64,000 nt of DNA from Aequoribacter fuscus. Lineage in GTDB: Bacteria > Pseudomonadota > Gammaproteobacteria > Pseudomonadales > Halieaceae. The stretch's first letter is position 1. Each line of letters opens with the position of its first letter. A program made the translations under genes and the position numbers. Shown piece by piece: positions 48,068-57,150 of the stretch. The notes beneath the pieces are model-generated. The model was given only the letters and a program-made list of their open reading frames with translations. It ran no database searches and was not told the origin of the DNA. The DNA lies in contig NZ_CP036423.1 of NCBI RefSeq assembly GCF_009910365.1, positions 1,116,001 to 1,180,000 of the forward strand, read 5' to 3'.

Positions 48068-48997
48068 TTACGAGATCACCAAGAGGTACGCTGTGCTTTG
48101 GGTCGATTGCAGCGTGCTGAGATTCACGGCACAGTGAACGTGTAAAGCTCCCCCGTTTGCGGTTAACAGTCTCGTTTGGCAGCTGGTGCGGCCGGTGCGT
48201 TGCAAAGTCTCTGCGCATGTGCTTTCGCGCACTTGATCTTGGGCGGCAAACAGCTGGCTGAGCTTTTTTTGAAGCAGATCTTCCAGCACGTATCCAGTGG
48301 CACGTAAAAACGAATCGCTGGCAACGACTATGTTCTTGTCTTGATCGCACATCACGGTCATAGATGGCATTTTTCTGAATAATTCGTAGTGATCTTTTTC
48401 GAGCGTACTTAAGCGGGTTTGTCGCGTTTCCGCGCTCTTCGACAGCGCACGTATTTGCCGAATGAAATGCTCGCGGATAACTGATTCGTGCGCGACCGCA
48501 ATTACCGCAACATAAACAAACGCACATACTGAGCTGATCCATTGGTTGGTCATCGAGAAATGTGACGTATCGACTATCGCTAGGGTATCTAAATTCGGCG
48601 CTAACCCCATCCAATGCAAACCATAGACTGACGCGATCGACAGCAGTGCGCTAACAGGTAACAATGGCAGGCCCTGCTTGGGGCCCAACAAGCTGAGTAC
48701 TTGGGTGAGTATAATCAGCACTAGAATACTGAGCACCACGGCGTTCAATTGGCAGATTAGAGCCACGCCCAAGGTGTGAGCGAAGAGTACGCTCATCAGA
48801 CTTACGCGTATTTTTGCTGAGACCTTAAGGAGTCCTATCAGGACAAAACCAAAACCCAAAGCGAGGAGGGTGTAGCTAAACCAATGCTGGGGGGAGTAAA
48901 AAATCTCTATGCCGCCCAAGACCGAGACAAATGCGGCGTTGAGCGGCCTATACTTCTCGCTGAGTTGCTCGAGTAAATCATGCTCGAACGCAGCCAT
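48068..48997 (-). CDS. Membrane protein with C-terminal PAS domain and no output domain
   Basis: A 309-residue protein. About five or six hydrophobic helices occupy residues 18-175. A short linker helix follows (HFIRQIRALSKSAETRQTRLSTLEKDHYE, cut here only by residue type: charged, coiled). A PAS domain lies at about 205-305 (FRKMPSMTVMCDQDKNIVVA and ATGYVLEDLLQKKL). It ends just after the PAS, with no kinase, GGDEF or HTH, so a partner must carry the output if it signals. It starts 2 bases after ribBX, so it is in the same transcript, an odd pairing with riboflavin synthesis; PAS domains can bind flavins, which makes the context suggestive. Confidence 0.7.
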   Translation of the reverse strand: MAAFEHDLLEQLSEKYRPLNAAFVSVLGGIEIFYSPQHWFSYTLLALGFGFVLIGLLKVSAKIRVSLMSVLFAHTLGVALICQLNAVVLSILVLIILTQVLSLLGPKQGLPLLPVSALLSIASVYGLHWMGLAPNLDTLAIVDTSHFSMTNQWISSVCAFVYVAVIAVAHESVIREHFIRQIRALSKSAETRQTRLSTLEKDHYELFRKMPSMTVMCDQDKNIVVASDSFLRATGYVLEDLLQKKLSQLFAAQDQVRESTCAETLQRTGRTSCQTRLLTANGGALHVHCAVNLSTLQSTQSTAYLLVIS

Positions 48998-48999
48998 AC

Positions 49000-50115
49000 T
49001 TATTGATTGGCCTCGACGAATTCCACCACCTCAAGGTTGAATCCTGACAGCGCGTTGTAGTGAACCGGGGCGGACATCGCGCGCATTCGGGTCACCCCCA
49101 AGTGCTTCAAGATCTGCCCACCCGTACCAATTAGACGATAGTTTTGGCGTCCGCTCTCGTCGTAGGATGCCGCTGGTCGGGCGTCTGGGTACAAAATGAT
49201 GTCTTCAATGACGCGCTCCGGAGAAGCCTGTTCGTCCAGTAACACCAAAACGCCTGAGCCTTCATCGGCAATTCTCTGCAAACACTTGCGATAGGACCAG
49301 CCTTTGGCATGATCGGGTAATTGTGTGCCGATGAGGTCGCGCAAGGTGTTAATGGCTTGAACACGCACCAGCGTTGGTTCCTGGGTGATAGATCCCTTAC
49401 GCAAAGCGTAGTGCAGCACGTTATCAATGGTGTCTCTAAACACAAAGAGCGTAAAGGCGCCAAATTCAGTTTCGATGTCACGCTGAGCTGACAACTCTAT
49501 CGAGTGTTCGTGCAGGGCGCGGTACTCTATTAAATCGGCGATGGTGCCCATCTTTAGGCCCCATTTCTCTGCGTATTCCTCGAGTTGAGGACGTCGTGCC
49601 ATGGTGCCGTCCTCGTTCATAATTTCAACGATAACTGCCGCGGGTTCAAAGCCGGCCATTCTTGCTAGATCGACTCCAGCCTCGGTATGTCCGGCGCGTC
49701 GTAAAACACCGCCTGGTTTGGCAATGAGCGGAAAGATGTGTCCGGGTTGCACCAAGTCAGATGCCTTGACATCGCTTGAGCTTGCGACCTTGATCGTATG
49801 AGCTCGCTGTACAGCAGAGATTCCGGGGCCAAGTCTCTCCGCGGCATCAATTGAAACCGTGAAATTCGTTTCGTGCTGTGAACGATTGTTTTTCACCATC
49901 AGGGGAATGTTCAAGCGCGCGGCACGCTCGGCTGTCATGGGCATACAAATCAACCCACAGGCCTCAGACGCGAAAAAATTGATAATTTCGGGCGTCACCG
50001 CTTCCGCGGCGATGATTAAATCACCCTCATTCTCGCGATCTTCATCATCCATTAGGATGACCATCTTACCTTGGCGGATATCTTCGATGATTTCCGGTAT
50101 GCTGCTTGTGGGCAC
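49000..50115 (-). CDS. ribB: 3,4-dihydroxy-2-butanone 4-phosphate synthase with degenerate GTP-cyclohydrolase II-like domain (RibBX type)
   Basis: Makes the four-carbon unit of riboflavin. The first 200 residues are a full RibB ([40 protein letters not shown]). Residues 205-371 are related to RibA but lack the zinc and catalytic cysteines (no SECLTGD or CDCG-type sequence) and the GTP-binding RxxHRQEGR segment. This half is therefore not a GTP cyclohydrolase II; such RibBX forms are known from other proteobacteria and the role of the X half is unclear. A true RibA must be encoded outside the window. It lies 12 bases after the thiolase stop. Confidence 0.9.
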   Translation of the reverse strand: MPTSSIPEIIEDIRQGKMVILMDDEDRENEGDLIIAAEAVTPEIINFFASEACGLICMPMTAERAARLNIPLMVKNNRSQHETNFTVSIDAAERLGPGISAVQRAHTIKVASSSDVKASDLVQPGHIFPLIAKPGGVLRRAGHTEAGVDLARMAGFEPAAVIVEIMNEDGTMARRPQLEEYAEKWGLKMGTIADLIEYRALHEHSIELSAQRDIETEFGAFTLFVFRDTIDNVLHYALRKGSITQEPTLVRVQAINTLRDLIGTQLPDHAKGWSYRKCLQRIADEGSGVLVLLDEQASPERVIEDIILYPDARPAASYDESGRQNYRLIGTGGQILKHLGVTRMRAMSAPVHYNALSGFNLEVVEFVEANQ

Positions 50116-50127
50116 GTCAGTCTCCGA

Positions 50128-51312
50128 TTACGCAATCATTTCGATTGCAAATGCTGTTGCTTCACCACCACCAATACACAGTGCTGCGACTCCGCGTTGC
50201 TTGCCTTGATTTTTCAGTGCGTGCATGAGAGTCACGATAATGCGTGATCCGGTAGAGCCGATGGGGTGTCCTTGTGCGCATGCACCGCCATAGACGTTCA
50301 CTTTGTCGTGGGGTAGTTCCATTTCACGCATCGCAAGCATAGTGACCATGGCGAAAGCCTCATTGATTTCAAACAAATCGACATCCTCTGGACGCCAATT
50401 GATCTTGGTAAACAATTTGCTGAGAGCGCCTATCGGCGCGAGGGTAAATTCCGATGGGTGTTGCGAGTGACGAGCGTGTCCAACGACTCGCGCCAATGGC
50501 TTCAAGCCAAGTTCTTGCGCCTTTGATTCGGTCATCAGCAGTAAGGCGGATGCGCCATCTGAAATCGAACTCGAGTTGGCGGCCGTGATTGTGCCATCTT
50601 TCGCAAACGCTGGGCGCAGGCTTGGAATTTTATCGACTTTGGCTTTGTGGGGCTGTTCGTCATCGCTGACAAGCACATCGCCTGCGCGACTGGATACGGT
50701 GACAGGCGCCATTTCGTCAACCAGTGAACCGTTGTCAATTGCGTTTTTTGCGCGCGTTAGTGACTCGATTGCGAAGGCATCCATTTCTTCTCGGGTGATG
50801 CCGTAGGCATCGGCCGTGGCTTGGGCAAAGGTCCCCATGGCTCGGCCTTCGTAGGCGTCTTCCAGGCCATCGAGGAACATGTGATCAAAAATTTGTTTGT
50901 GGCCCATGCGCAGGCCAGAGCGAGCGCCCGGCATGACATAGGGCGCGTTTGTCATGCTTTCCATGCCACCGGCCATGGCAATCGAATTAGTGCCGGAGGC
51001 GATAGAATCAACCGCAAAAATTGTCGCTTGCATGCCAGAGCCGCACAGTTTGTTCAAAGTCACGGCACCCGCTGAGTCGGGGATACCGGCACCACGTGCG
51101 GCTTGCCGAGCGGGACCTTGCTTTAGCCCCGCAGGTAAAACGCAGCCCATGAAAACTTCTTCAATAAGACTCGGGTCAATACCGCTGCGGTCTAATACTT
51201 TGCGTATCGCAGTGCTTGCAAGTTCTGGGGCTGTAACAGCCGATAAGGCGCCGCTCAAGCCGCCCATAGGCGTGCGTGCGCCGTCAACGATGACAATAGT
51301 TTCTCGAGTCAT
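50128..51312 (-). CDS. Acetyl-CoA C-acetyltransferase (thiolase)
   Basis: A 394-residue type II thiolase. The nucleophilic Cys lies in [12 protein letters not shown], the His in FEINEAFAM, and the second Cys and glycine loop in [12 protein letters not shown]. These allow condensation or cleavage of acetoacetyl-CoA and longer 3-ketoacyl-CoAs. Degradative and biosynthetic forms cannot be told apart here. The ATG at 51312 fits the family start ([18 protein letters not shown]); a longer reading from 51360 is unsupported. It heads the thiolase-ribBX-PAS run. Confidence 0.9.
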   Translation of the reverse strand: MTRETIVIVDGARTPMGGLSGALSAVTAPELASTAIRKVLDRSGIDPSLIEEVFMGCVLPAGLKQGPARQAARGAGIPDSAGAVTLNKLCGSGMQATIFAVDSIASGTNSIAMAGGMESMTNAPYVMPGARSGLRMGHKQIFDHMFLDGLEDAYEGRAMGTFAQATADAYGITREEMDAFAIESLTRAKNAIDNGSLVDEMAPVTVSSRAGDVLVSDDEQPHKAKVDKIPSLRPAFAKDGTITAANSSSISDGASALLLMTESKAQELGLKPLARVVGHARHSQHPSEFTLAPIGALSKLFTKINWRPEDVDLFEINEAFAMVTMLAMREMELPHDKVNVYGGACAQGHPIGSTGSRIIVTLMHALKNQGKQRGVAALCIGGGEATAFAIEMIA

Positions 51313-51394
51313 AATAGATGCCTGTCTAGATGTAATCACAAGAGCCCGCCATTTAGCCACAGACCGGCAAGTGACTCAATGTTATCACTGAATT

Positions 51395-52429
51395 TTACAG
51401 CGTATGCGTGAACAGCTTTCCTCGCGATGCCTGACGGTAGCGAGAGGGCGTAAGATGACACATGCCTTTAAACCAGCGGCTGAATTGAGCGGGGTCACTG
51501 AACCCCAAGCGCCAGGATAAATCACCGAGCGGGGCATTGGAATTTTTCAGCAAACTTTTCGCTTCTTCCAAGCGCCGCCGTTTGTGATATCCCGCTGGGG
51601 TTGTTCCGGTCGCGAGTTTAAATCGACGGTTTAAATTGCGAACGCTAATCCGCAGGTCGGCGGCCAGCTGGTTTACCGTGATATCTTGGTGTGATCGCGC
51701 ATCGAGCCAGATTTGGGCTTCTAAAATTAATTCGTCGTGATGTGCTGTTCCGCTTTGATCTTGATACGCCGCAGCTTCGAATTTACGTCGAATTTCGGGG
51801 GAAAACTGTTGTTCCACCGCCTGAGCAACTCGAATGCCCAATTTTTGCTCTATGAGGTGCACCATAAGGTCGGCGATTGAGTTGACGCTGCCGACGCAGA
51901 ACAAATTTTGGCTTTGAGTAATTAGGTGGCCGCGTTTTAGATGGACTTTGGGGTAGTTTGCTTGGAATAAATCTAAGTATGCCCAATGGGTTGTTGCCGG
52001 TCGCGCATTCAATAAACCCATATCAGCGAGCAAGAAACTGGCCGTGCCAACACTGCAAACTACGGACTGGTCGGTTAGGGCTCGCCGTATTAGCGGAGCA
52101 AGTCGCTGACTGTACTGTTTAAGCTTCAGAGGGTTGCGCCACTGGGCGGGTAGGATCCAAATGTCGGATTTCGGTGCTGTCTCGAGGCAGTAATCGGGGG
52201 TGATGGTGATGCCACCACTGAGGGTGATGGGTTGTATATCAAAGCCCACGGTGCAGGTTCGGACCTGCAGTTCTGATGATCGAGTCAAGCCCTGTTGTAC
52301 TTGTCCTGCCGCCATCCATATTTCGAGCGGTAGTGTGAAACTTGACGCGAGGCTTTGCGGCGTGAGCAGGGCTGACACGGTTATCATGGCATTTTTTGAT
52401 AAAATTTTGGCTAACTTCGCATAAATCAT
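51395..52429 (-). CDS. GlxA-like AraC-family regulator (DJ-1/PfpI plus HTH)
   Basis: A roughly 344-residue regulator. The first 190 residues resemble the DJ-1/PfpI amidotransferase-like domain seen in GlxA-type regulators (SALLTPQSLASSFTLPLEIW, CSVGTASFLLADMGLL with a nucleophile-like Cys). The C-terminal 100 residues are an AraC double HTH (ITVNQLAADLRISVRNLNRR, GFSDPAQFSRWFKG). The start is uncertain: candidates are TTG 52441, ATG 52429 and ATG 52387. It is divergent from fabY across about 50 bases, so it may control fabY or itself. Confidence 0.82.
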   Translation of the reverse strand: MIYAKLAKILSKNAMITVSALLTPQSLASSFTLPLEIWMAAGQVQQGLTRSSELQVRTCTVGFDIQPITLSGGITITPDYCLETAPKSDIWILPAQWRNPLKLKQYSQRLAPLIRRALTDQSVVCSVGTASFLLADMGLLNARPATTHWAYLDLFQANYPKVHLKRGHLITQSQNLFCVGSVNSIADLMVHLIEQKLGIRVAQAVEQQFSPEIRRKFEAAAYQDQSGTAHHDELILEAQIWLDARSHQDITVNQLAADLRISVRNLNRRFKLATGTTPAGYHKRRRLEEAKSLLKNSNAPLGDLSWRLGFSDPAQFSRWFKGMCHLTPSRYRQASRGKLFTHTL

Positions 52430-52481
52430 GACGATGAACAAGCCTTAGAATGCGCTATCTTTTGCGTTAAGGTGTTATTCC

Positions 52482-54329
52482 ATGGCGAGACGAGCGCTAC
52501 CCGTGATTGTGGGTTTTGGTGGTATTAGTGCGGCTGGGCGAAGCTCGGGCTTTCAATCTTATATGAGTATGGTTCGCTCTGAACTTAGCGCCGCCGATCG
52601 TGACAAAAACCTTCAAGCGATGGCGACTTTAATGGGGATGAGTACACCCGACGAAGGTGCCATTGACGCAGGTACGATGATACGCGGTATTACTCGAGAG
52701 TATTTTGACCCTGCCTCGGTATCATGGAATGCGCCGGTTCGCATTGATGCTCAAGCGGGTGCGTCGAGCTTCTGGATCCACGCAAAACGGCTGCCCAACC
52801 CTCTTCCCGCTCAGTGGCAGGTGGTGGCAGAAGTCGACGATAAAGTTCAAATAGCGCTGGTCGGGGAGCAAAGCTTGCTGGTACCAGCGACACGGGAATT
52901 CCCAGTCAAGACCGCTGGTATGTTGCCCGACGGTTTCGATCCATCAAGTTTGTACGCATCGAGAAGTCATCCCAAGGGCTTACAAATGTCACTCTTCGCT
53001 GCCTCCGATGCGCTGGCTTACTCGGGTTTAGATTGGCCTACTTTGCAGCGTTTAGTTGGAGCTGACCAAGTCAGTGTGTATGTCGGTAGCGCCATGGGTC
53101 AGCTTGACTATGATGGCGGTGGTGGCTTGTTGTCCGCCCGCGCGCGCGGTGCTCGTGTGACGTCAAAACATTGCCCCTTGTCATTGGCTGAGATGCCCGC
53201 TGACTTTATTAACGCGTATGTGCTGGGACATATGGGGCGGACAGGTGCAACCCTCGGCGCTTGTGCCTCATTTTTGTACAATTTGCGCACGGGTATCGAG
53301 GATATCCAGTCGGGGCGTGCTCAGATTGCTTTCGTCGGTGGTGCCGATGCACCGGTTGTTCCCGAAGTCATGGATGGTTACGCCGCGATGGGGGCCCTTG
53401 CGACCGCAGACGCTATGGCCGCAATCGATGGCATTGCTGTCGATCAGCTAGACTTGCGCTCCATCTGCCGGCCCTTTGGCGACAATTGTGGTTTTACTAT
53501 CGGCGAATCAGCACAAGTCATTATGTTGATGTCGGACGAACTGGCCTTGCGTTCCGGTGCGCAAATTTTTGGCGCTGCGCCCTTAGTCGAGGTGTGTGCC
53601 GATGGATTCAAAAAGAGTATCTCGGGTCCGGGGGCGGGTAACTATCTGACTGTTGCAAAGATGTTGGCCAGTGCCAAAGGTTTGCTGGGAGACGAATCCG
53701 TGCGGTACCGCGGCCTGGTGCAAGCCCATGGCACGAGTACACCGCAGAATCGTGTTACTGAGGGGATGATACTGAGTCGCGTGGCCAAGGCTTTTGGTGT
53801 CCAGAGATGGCCCGTGGCAGCCATCAAAACCTACCTAGGACACTCTTTGGGCGCGGCATCGGCTGATCAGTTGGTGGCGACCCTGGGCGTTTGGCAACAC
53901 GGTGTCATTCCGGGTATTAAACACACAAAAACGGTCGCAGATGACGTGGAAACCGCAGGCCTCGAGTTTGTGTTAAAACACAAATCCATCGACTCAAGTG
54001 CACTGGACTTTGCGGTGCTAAACTCAAAAGGGTTCGGCGGCAATAACGCTTCAGCCTTAGTGCTTAGCCCCGAGTACGCCAATAAGTTCATGCGTGCTCA
54101 GGTCACAAAAGACGCCTGGCTCGATTACCAAGCTCGTCGCGAGCAGGTGCAGGCGAAGGCACAGGCATACGATGACGCCATGTCTCAAGTCCTGCAGCCG
54201 ACACGGTATTTGTTCGATAACGATGTGGTCGGCGACGCTCGAGTGCATGTGTCAGACAGCGCTGTCGCAATCGATGGTTTTGGCACCTTCCCGTTAACCC
54301 CGAGTCTGAACGACTACATCTGCGAGTAA
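52482..54329 (+). CDS. fabY: FabY-type beta-ketoacyl-ACP synthase
   Basis: A 615-residue condensing enzyme whose length and N-terminal PVIVGFGGISAAGRSS match FabY (PA5174 in Pseudomonas aeruginosa), which starts fatty acid synthesis there in place of FabH. The catalytic triad is visible: Cys in GATLGACASFLYN, His in VQAHGTSTPQNR and His in TYLGHSLGAA; LNSKGFGGNNAS follows. It is far longer than FabB/FabF (about 410), with extra N-terminal sequence. Whether FabH is also present cannot be judged from this window. Confidence 0.85.
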   Translation: MARRALPVIVGFGGISAAGRSSGFQSYMSMVRSELSAADRDKNLQAMATLMGMSTPDEGAIDAGTMIRGITREYFDPASVSWNAPVRIDAQAGASSFWIHAKRLPNPLPAQWQVVAEVDDKVQIALVGEQSLLVPATREFPVKTAGMLPDGFDPSSLYASRSHPKGLQMSLFAASDALAYSGLDWPTLQRLVGADQVSVYVGSAMGQLDYDGGGGLLSARARGARVTSKHCPLSLAEMPADFINAYVLGHMGRTGATLGACASFLYNLRTGIEDIQSGRAQIAFVGGADAPVVPEVMDGYAAMGALATADAMAAIDGIAVDQLDLRSICRPFGDNCGFTIGESAQVIMLMSDELALRSGAQIFGAAPLVEVCADGFKKSISGPGAGNYLTVAKMLASAKGLLGDESVRYRGLVQAHGTSTPQNRVTEGMILSRVAKAFGVQRWPVAAIKTYLGHSLGAASADQLVATLGVWQHGVIPGIKHTKTVADDVETAGLEFVLKHKSIDSSALDFAVLNSKGFGGNNASALVLSPEYANKFMRAQVTKDAWLDYQARREQVQAKAQAYDDAMSQVLQPTRYLFDNDVVGDARVHVSDSAVAIDGFGTFPLTPSLNDYICE

Positions 54330-54396
54330 GAGTTGCGCTGGTGTAAGTGAACTCGTAAGCTTCCCAGTCGAATAAATCGGGTGGGGAATCGTACGC

Positions 54397-55326
54397 GTGA
54401 TACAAAAATTATTGCAGTCCAGGGCGTTAGGGTTTTTGGTCCTAGGGGCGATTTTTTATGCGGCAAGCCAAGTCGTGTTTCCCGAACCAAAACCCACCAT
54501 CGGACCTTTAGCTGAGACTCGTGTTCAAGCGTTAGTCGATGAGTGGCAGGCCTTGATGGGGCGGAAAATGACTGACTCTGAGCTCAGAGGCTTGCTGGTG
54601 GCTGAGCTTGATCGGGACATACTGTTTGCGAAGGCGCTCGAGCTGGAATTACACGTGATCGACCCTGTGATAGCGCAGCGCCTATTGCGGAACGTCGAGT
54701 TTTTGGGGCTGTATGCGGAACAGAGTGACGCCGAAAAGATTCAGTCCGCCCTCGCCATGCGCATGCACTTAGGCGACGAGGTGGTCAAGCGCAGATTGAT
54801 TCAGCTGGCAGAGGAATGGTTGCTTTTGCACAGTCCGCCAAAAAGCCTGAGTGACCAGGATATTCGCGATTATTACAGCAACAATCAGGCGCAATTTTGG
54901 GCGCCGGAACGCTATACATTTAGCCACGTCTTTTTTCCGCGCGAACGTGAAGCTGACATGCGTCAGCTCGCAGCGAAGTTGGGTACGGAAATCCAGGATT
55001 TTGATCAGGCCTTGAACTACGGCGCACCGTTTTTGCCAGGTTATCATTTTACCCGCCAAACCGCTGAGCAGTTGGCGCGTCAGTTTGGCGCAGGATTCGT
55101 CAGTAATTTTCTTGCGTTGCCCCCTCGGGTTGGTGAATGGCAATCGCCAATCGCATCAACCTTTGGTTGGCATTTGGTTTGGTTGCAAGAAGTAGAGACA
55201 GGGAGGACCTTGTCGTTAGACGAGGCGCAGAAAGATATCGTGGCAACGCTTCAGCGTGAACGTCGTGACATGGCACTCAGCGACGCCAAAGCTGTGTTGC
55301 GACAAGATTATGAGATCATACTATGA
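54397..55326 (+). CDS. Membrane-anchored parvulin-type peptidyl-prolyl isomerase
   Basis: A 309-residue SurA/PpiD-like protein. One N-terminal helix (about residues 10-28) anchors it. A SurA-N-like helical region (35-150) and a parvulin domain (about 170-285: YTFSHVFFP, PRVGEWQSPIASTFGWHLVWL) follow. The parvulin part is divergent and its catalytic residues are not all certain, so it may serve as a chaperone. It starts with GTG. Its stop overlaps the start of the HupE-like gene (ATGA); this pairing recurs in proteobacteria. Confidence 0.82.
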   Translation: MIQKLLQSRALGFLVLGAIFYAASQVVFPEPKPTIGPLAETRVQALVDEWQALMGRKMTDSELRGLLVAELDRDILFAKALELELHVIDPVIAQRLLRNVEFLGLYAEQSDAEKIQSALAMRMHLGDEVVKRRLIQLAEEWLLLHSPPKSLSDQDIRDYYSNNQAQFWAPERYTFSHVFFPREREADMRQLAAKLGTEIQDFDQALNYGAPFLPGYHFTRQTAEQLARQFGAGFVSNFLALPPRVGEWQSPIASTFGWHLVWLQEVETGRTLSLDEAQKDIVATLQRERRDMALSDAKAVLRQDYEIIL

Positions 55327-56312
55327 GAATGCTATTGGCAATTTTCGCTCTGGTTCTGGTGCCAAATGTGGCGCATGCGCATCGTTTCGCCCCCTCATCT
55401 TTGCAGATTTACGAGGGCGAAAGCGCACAATATGAAGTCTTGTGGAAGACCCCACTCCAAACGACGTCGAATATCCCTTTAAGACCTGCGTTGCCCGAAG
55501 GATGCGATATTAAGCAGGAAAGCGAGCCGCAAATAGAAGGCACCGGTGTGGTGAAACGTTGGTCGCTGGATTGTTCCTCGCTAGATCAAGGGCTTATCGG
55601 TGCATTCGTCGGTGTGGATGGTCTGGCGCAAAATCAGGCAAGTGCGATCTTGATTTACTCCTATCTAGACGGCAGAAGCTGGCAACAGGTGCTGAACACC
55701 GAGGTTGACACTGTCACTGTTCCATCAGCGCCCACAGCGGGTGGTGTGTTCGGTAGCTACACCGTTATGGGTGCGGAGCACATCTGGGCGGGACCTGACC
55801 ACTTGCTTTTTGTGCTCGGCCTAGTGCTGCTTGTTGTTGGGTTTCGATCTTTGCTGGTCACCGTAACGTCCTTTACCGTAGGGCACAGCGTCACCTTGGC
55901 GATGGTGACGCTAGGTGTATTCGATTACCCCGTTGCCTTGGTCGAGTTTTTGATCGCGCTCAGTATATTTGTACTGGCGCTCGAGGTTAATGCAGCCAAG
56001 GCTGGTTGGTTCGCTCGTTTTCCTTGGGCTGTTGCGCTGGGTTTTGGTTTGCTACACGGCATGGGATTTGCCGGCGCGCTGGGTGAAGTCGGCCTGCCCC
56101 AAGGACAAGTCCCTGTGGCCTTGCTGTCCTTCAACATCGGAATCGAGCTTGGCCAAATTGCGTTTATTCTGCTTGTGCTGGCAACAGGCTTTTTGGTGCG
56201 CCGATACTTGACGGCATGGCGGACTCGCTTGGAGCCCATCGCGATATACACGATGGGAGGTGTTGCTGCGATGTGGTGCTACGAACGCGGCTTTTCGGTT
56301 CTGGGGTTTTAA
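55323..56312 (+). CDS. HupE/UreJ-like membrane protein
   Basis: A 329-residue protein. A signal peptide ending VAHAH precedes a beta-rich periplasmic domain of about 125 residues, then about six transmembrane helices (from about 155). The HupE/UreJ-type motif GAEHIWAGPDHLLFVLGL, with conserved His and Asp, starts the membrane part. Related proteins are thought to carry nickel or cobalt, but no urease or hydrogenase gene is nearby, so the metal is unknown. The upstream isomerase is translationally coupled. Its stop shares TTAA with the stop of the opposite lipoprotein gene. Confidence 0.8.
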   Translation: MRMLLAIFALVLVPNVAHAHRFAPSSLQIYEGESAQYEVLWKTPLQTTSNIPLRPALPEGCDIKQESEPQIEGTGVVKRWSLDCSSLDQGLIGAFVGVDGLAQNQASAILIYSYLDGRSWQQVLNTEVDTVTVPSAPTAGGVFGSYTVMGAEHIWAGPDHLLFVLGLVLLVVGFRSLLVTVTSFTVGHSVTLAMVTLGVFDYPVALVEFLIALSIFVLALEVNAAKAGWFARFPWAVALGFGLLHGMGFAGALGEVGLPQGQVPVALLSFNIGIELGQIAFILLVLATGFLVRRYLTAWRTRLEPIAIYTMGGVAAMWCYERGFSVLGF

Positions 56313-57103
56313 GGCTGCGAGCCAGGCCAGTTTTGCATTGGCACCCAAGGATGTAGGGCAAGGTCTATGCCTTCGGTAATGTACTTATCGCTCTCCAAGA
56401 GATTGCGACGACGCTCAAAGCGCGTTCCTGAGCGAGCATCGATAGCATCAATTGCGTCGATGCCACCTCTGCCTAAGAAAATGCGTTCTAGGTTGCGATC
56501 GAACATTACGATTTGCAAACTGACAACCGACGCGAGTTGGTTCCAATCAAAGCCGGCGGGAATACTGGTGCCCGGTCCTTGCAAACTCGGCTTACGGCTC
56601 ACGCCATCCCAGCGCGCCTCATGGTTCATACCGTTGTTGAACGCTGTTTGATGCTCGATTAAATCAGTGAATATAAAGGCATCCACGCTGGATTTGCTTA
56701 CGAGCTGATCCTTGATCGAGTTCATAATCAGAACAAAGGTCTTCATATTGACCCGTCCGGTGGTTGGGTCAAACGGGTCGCCGAACGCCCGAATCGCGGT
56801 ATTCCATTCTTGGGTGAACAAACGTTGCGGAAGGACTTTATACCCGGCTTCTTTTAAACGCTGTGAGAGTTTAGCGTCGATGCGGGCTTCGTGCCGCTCC
56901 AGGTAGGAGCGTGATGGGCCACTAATATTAACGTGCGTGATAATCACGTTCCTAACCTCGGCGGCATCTACGACGGCTTTATCATACTGGGCGTTGAAGG
57001 TGGTAGGGTTGTAGCTGGGCCCTGAGCTACAGGCGATAAGCCAGATCGTGAACACCCCTAGTGTAAGCGTTTTGAGGCAGCGTAACGTTGTCGTCAAATT
57101 CAT
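56309..57103 (-). CDS. Lipoprotein of unknown function
   Basis: A 264-residue protein with a lipobox ending IWLIACSS (Cys25), so it is probably anchored in the outer membrane. The body includes ISGPSRSYLERHEARIDAKL, TQEWNTAIRAFGDPFDPTTG and a terminal ALHPWVPMQNW. I do not recognise the family. The ATG at 57103 gives the better signal peptide; a longer frame opens at 57142. It is divergent from the hydrolase gene by 47 bases. Confidence 0.65.
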   Translation of the reverse strand: MNLTTTLRCLKTLTLGVFTIWLIACSSGPSYNPTTFNAQYDKAVVDAAEVRNVIITHVNISGPSRSYLERHEARIDAKLSQRLKEAGYKVLPQRLFTQEWNTAIRAFGDPFDPTTGRVNMKTFVLIMNSIKDQLVSKSSVDAFIFTDLIEHQTAFNNGMNHEARWDGVSRKPSLQGPGTSIPAGFDWNQLASVVSLQIVMFDRNLERIFLGRGGIDAIDAIDARSGTRFERRRNLLESDKYITEGIDLALHPWVPMQNWPGSQP

Positions 57104-57150
57104 AGTAGACTTCTTGGTTTGTAAAAACTGAGACTTTAGCAAAAAAAACT

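Noticed and set aside
49000-49500. Frameshift or error in the RibA half of ribBX
   Set aside because: The frame is open to a normal length and similar degenerate RibBX proteins are known, so the lost cysteines reflect evolution and not an error.
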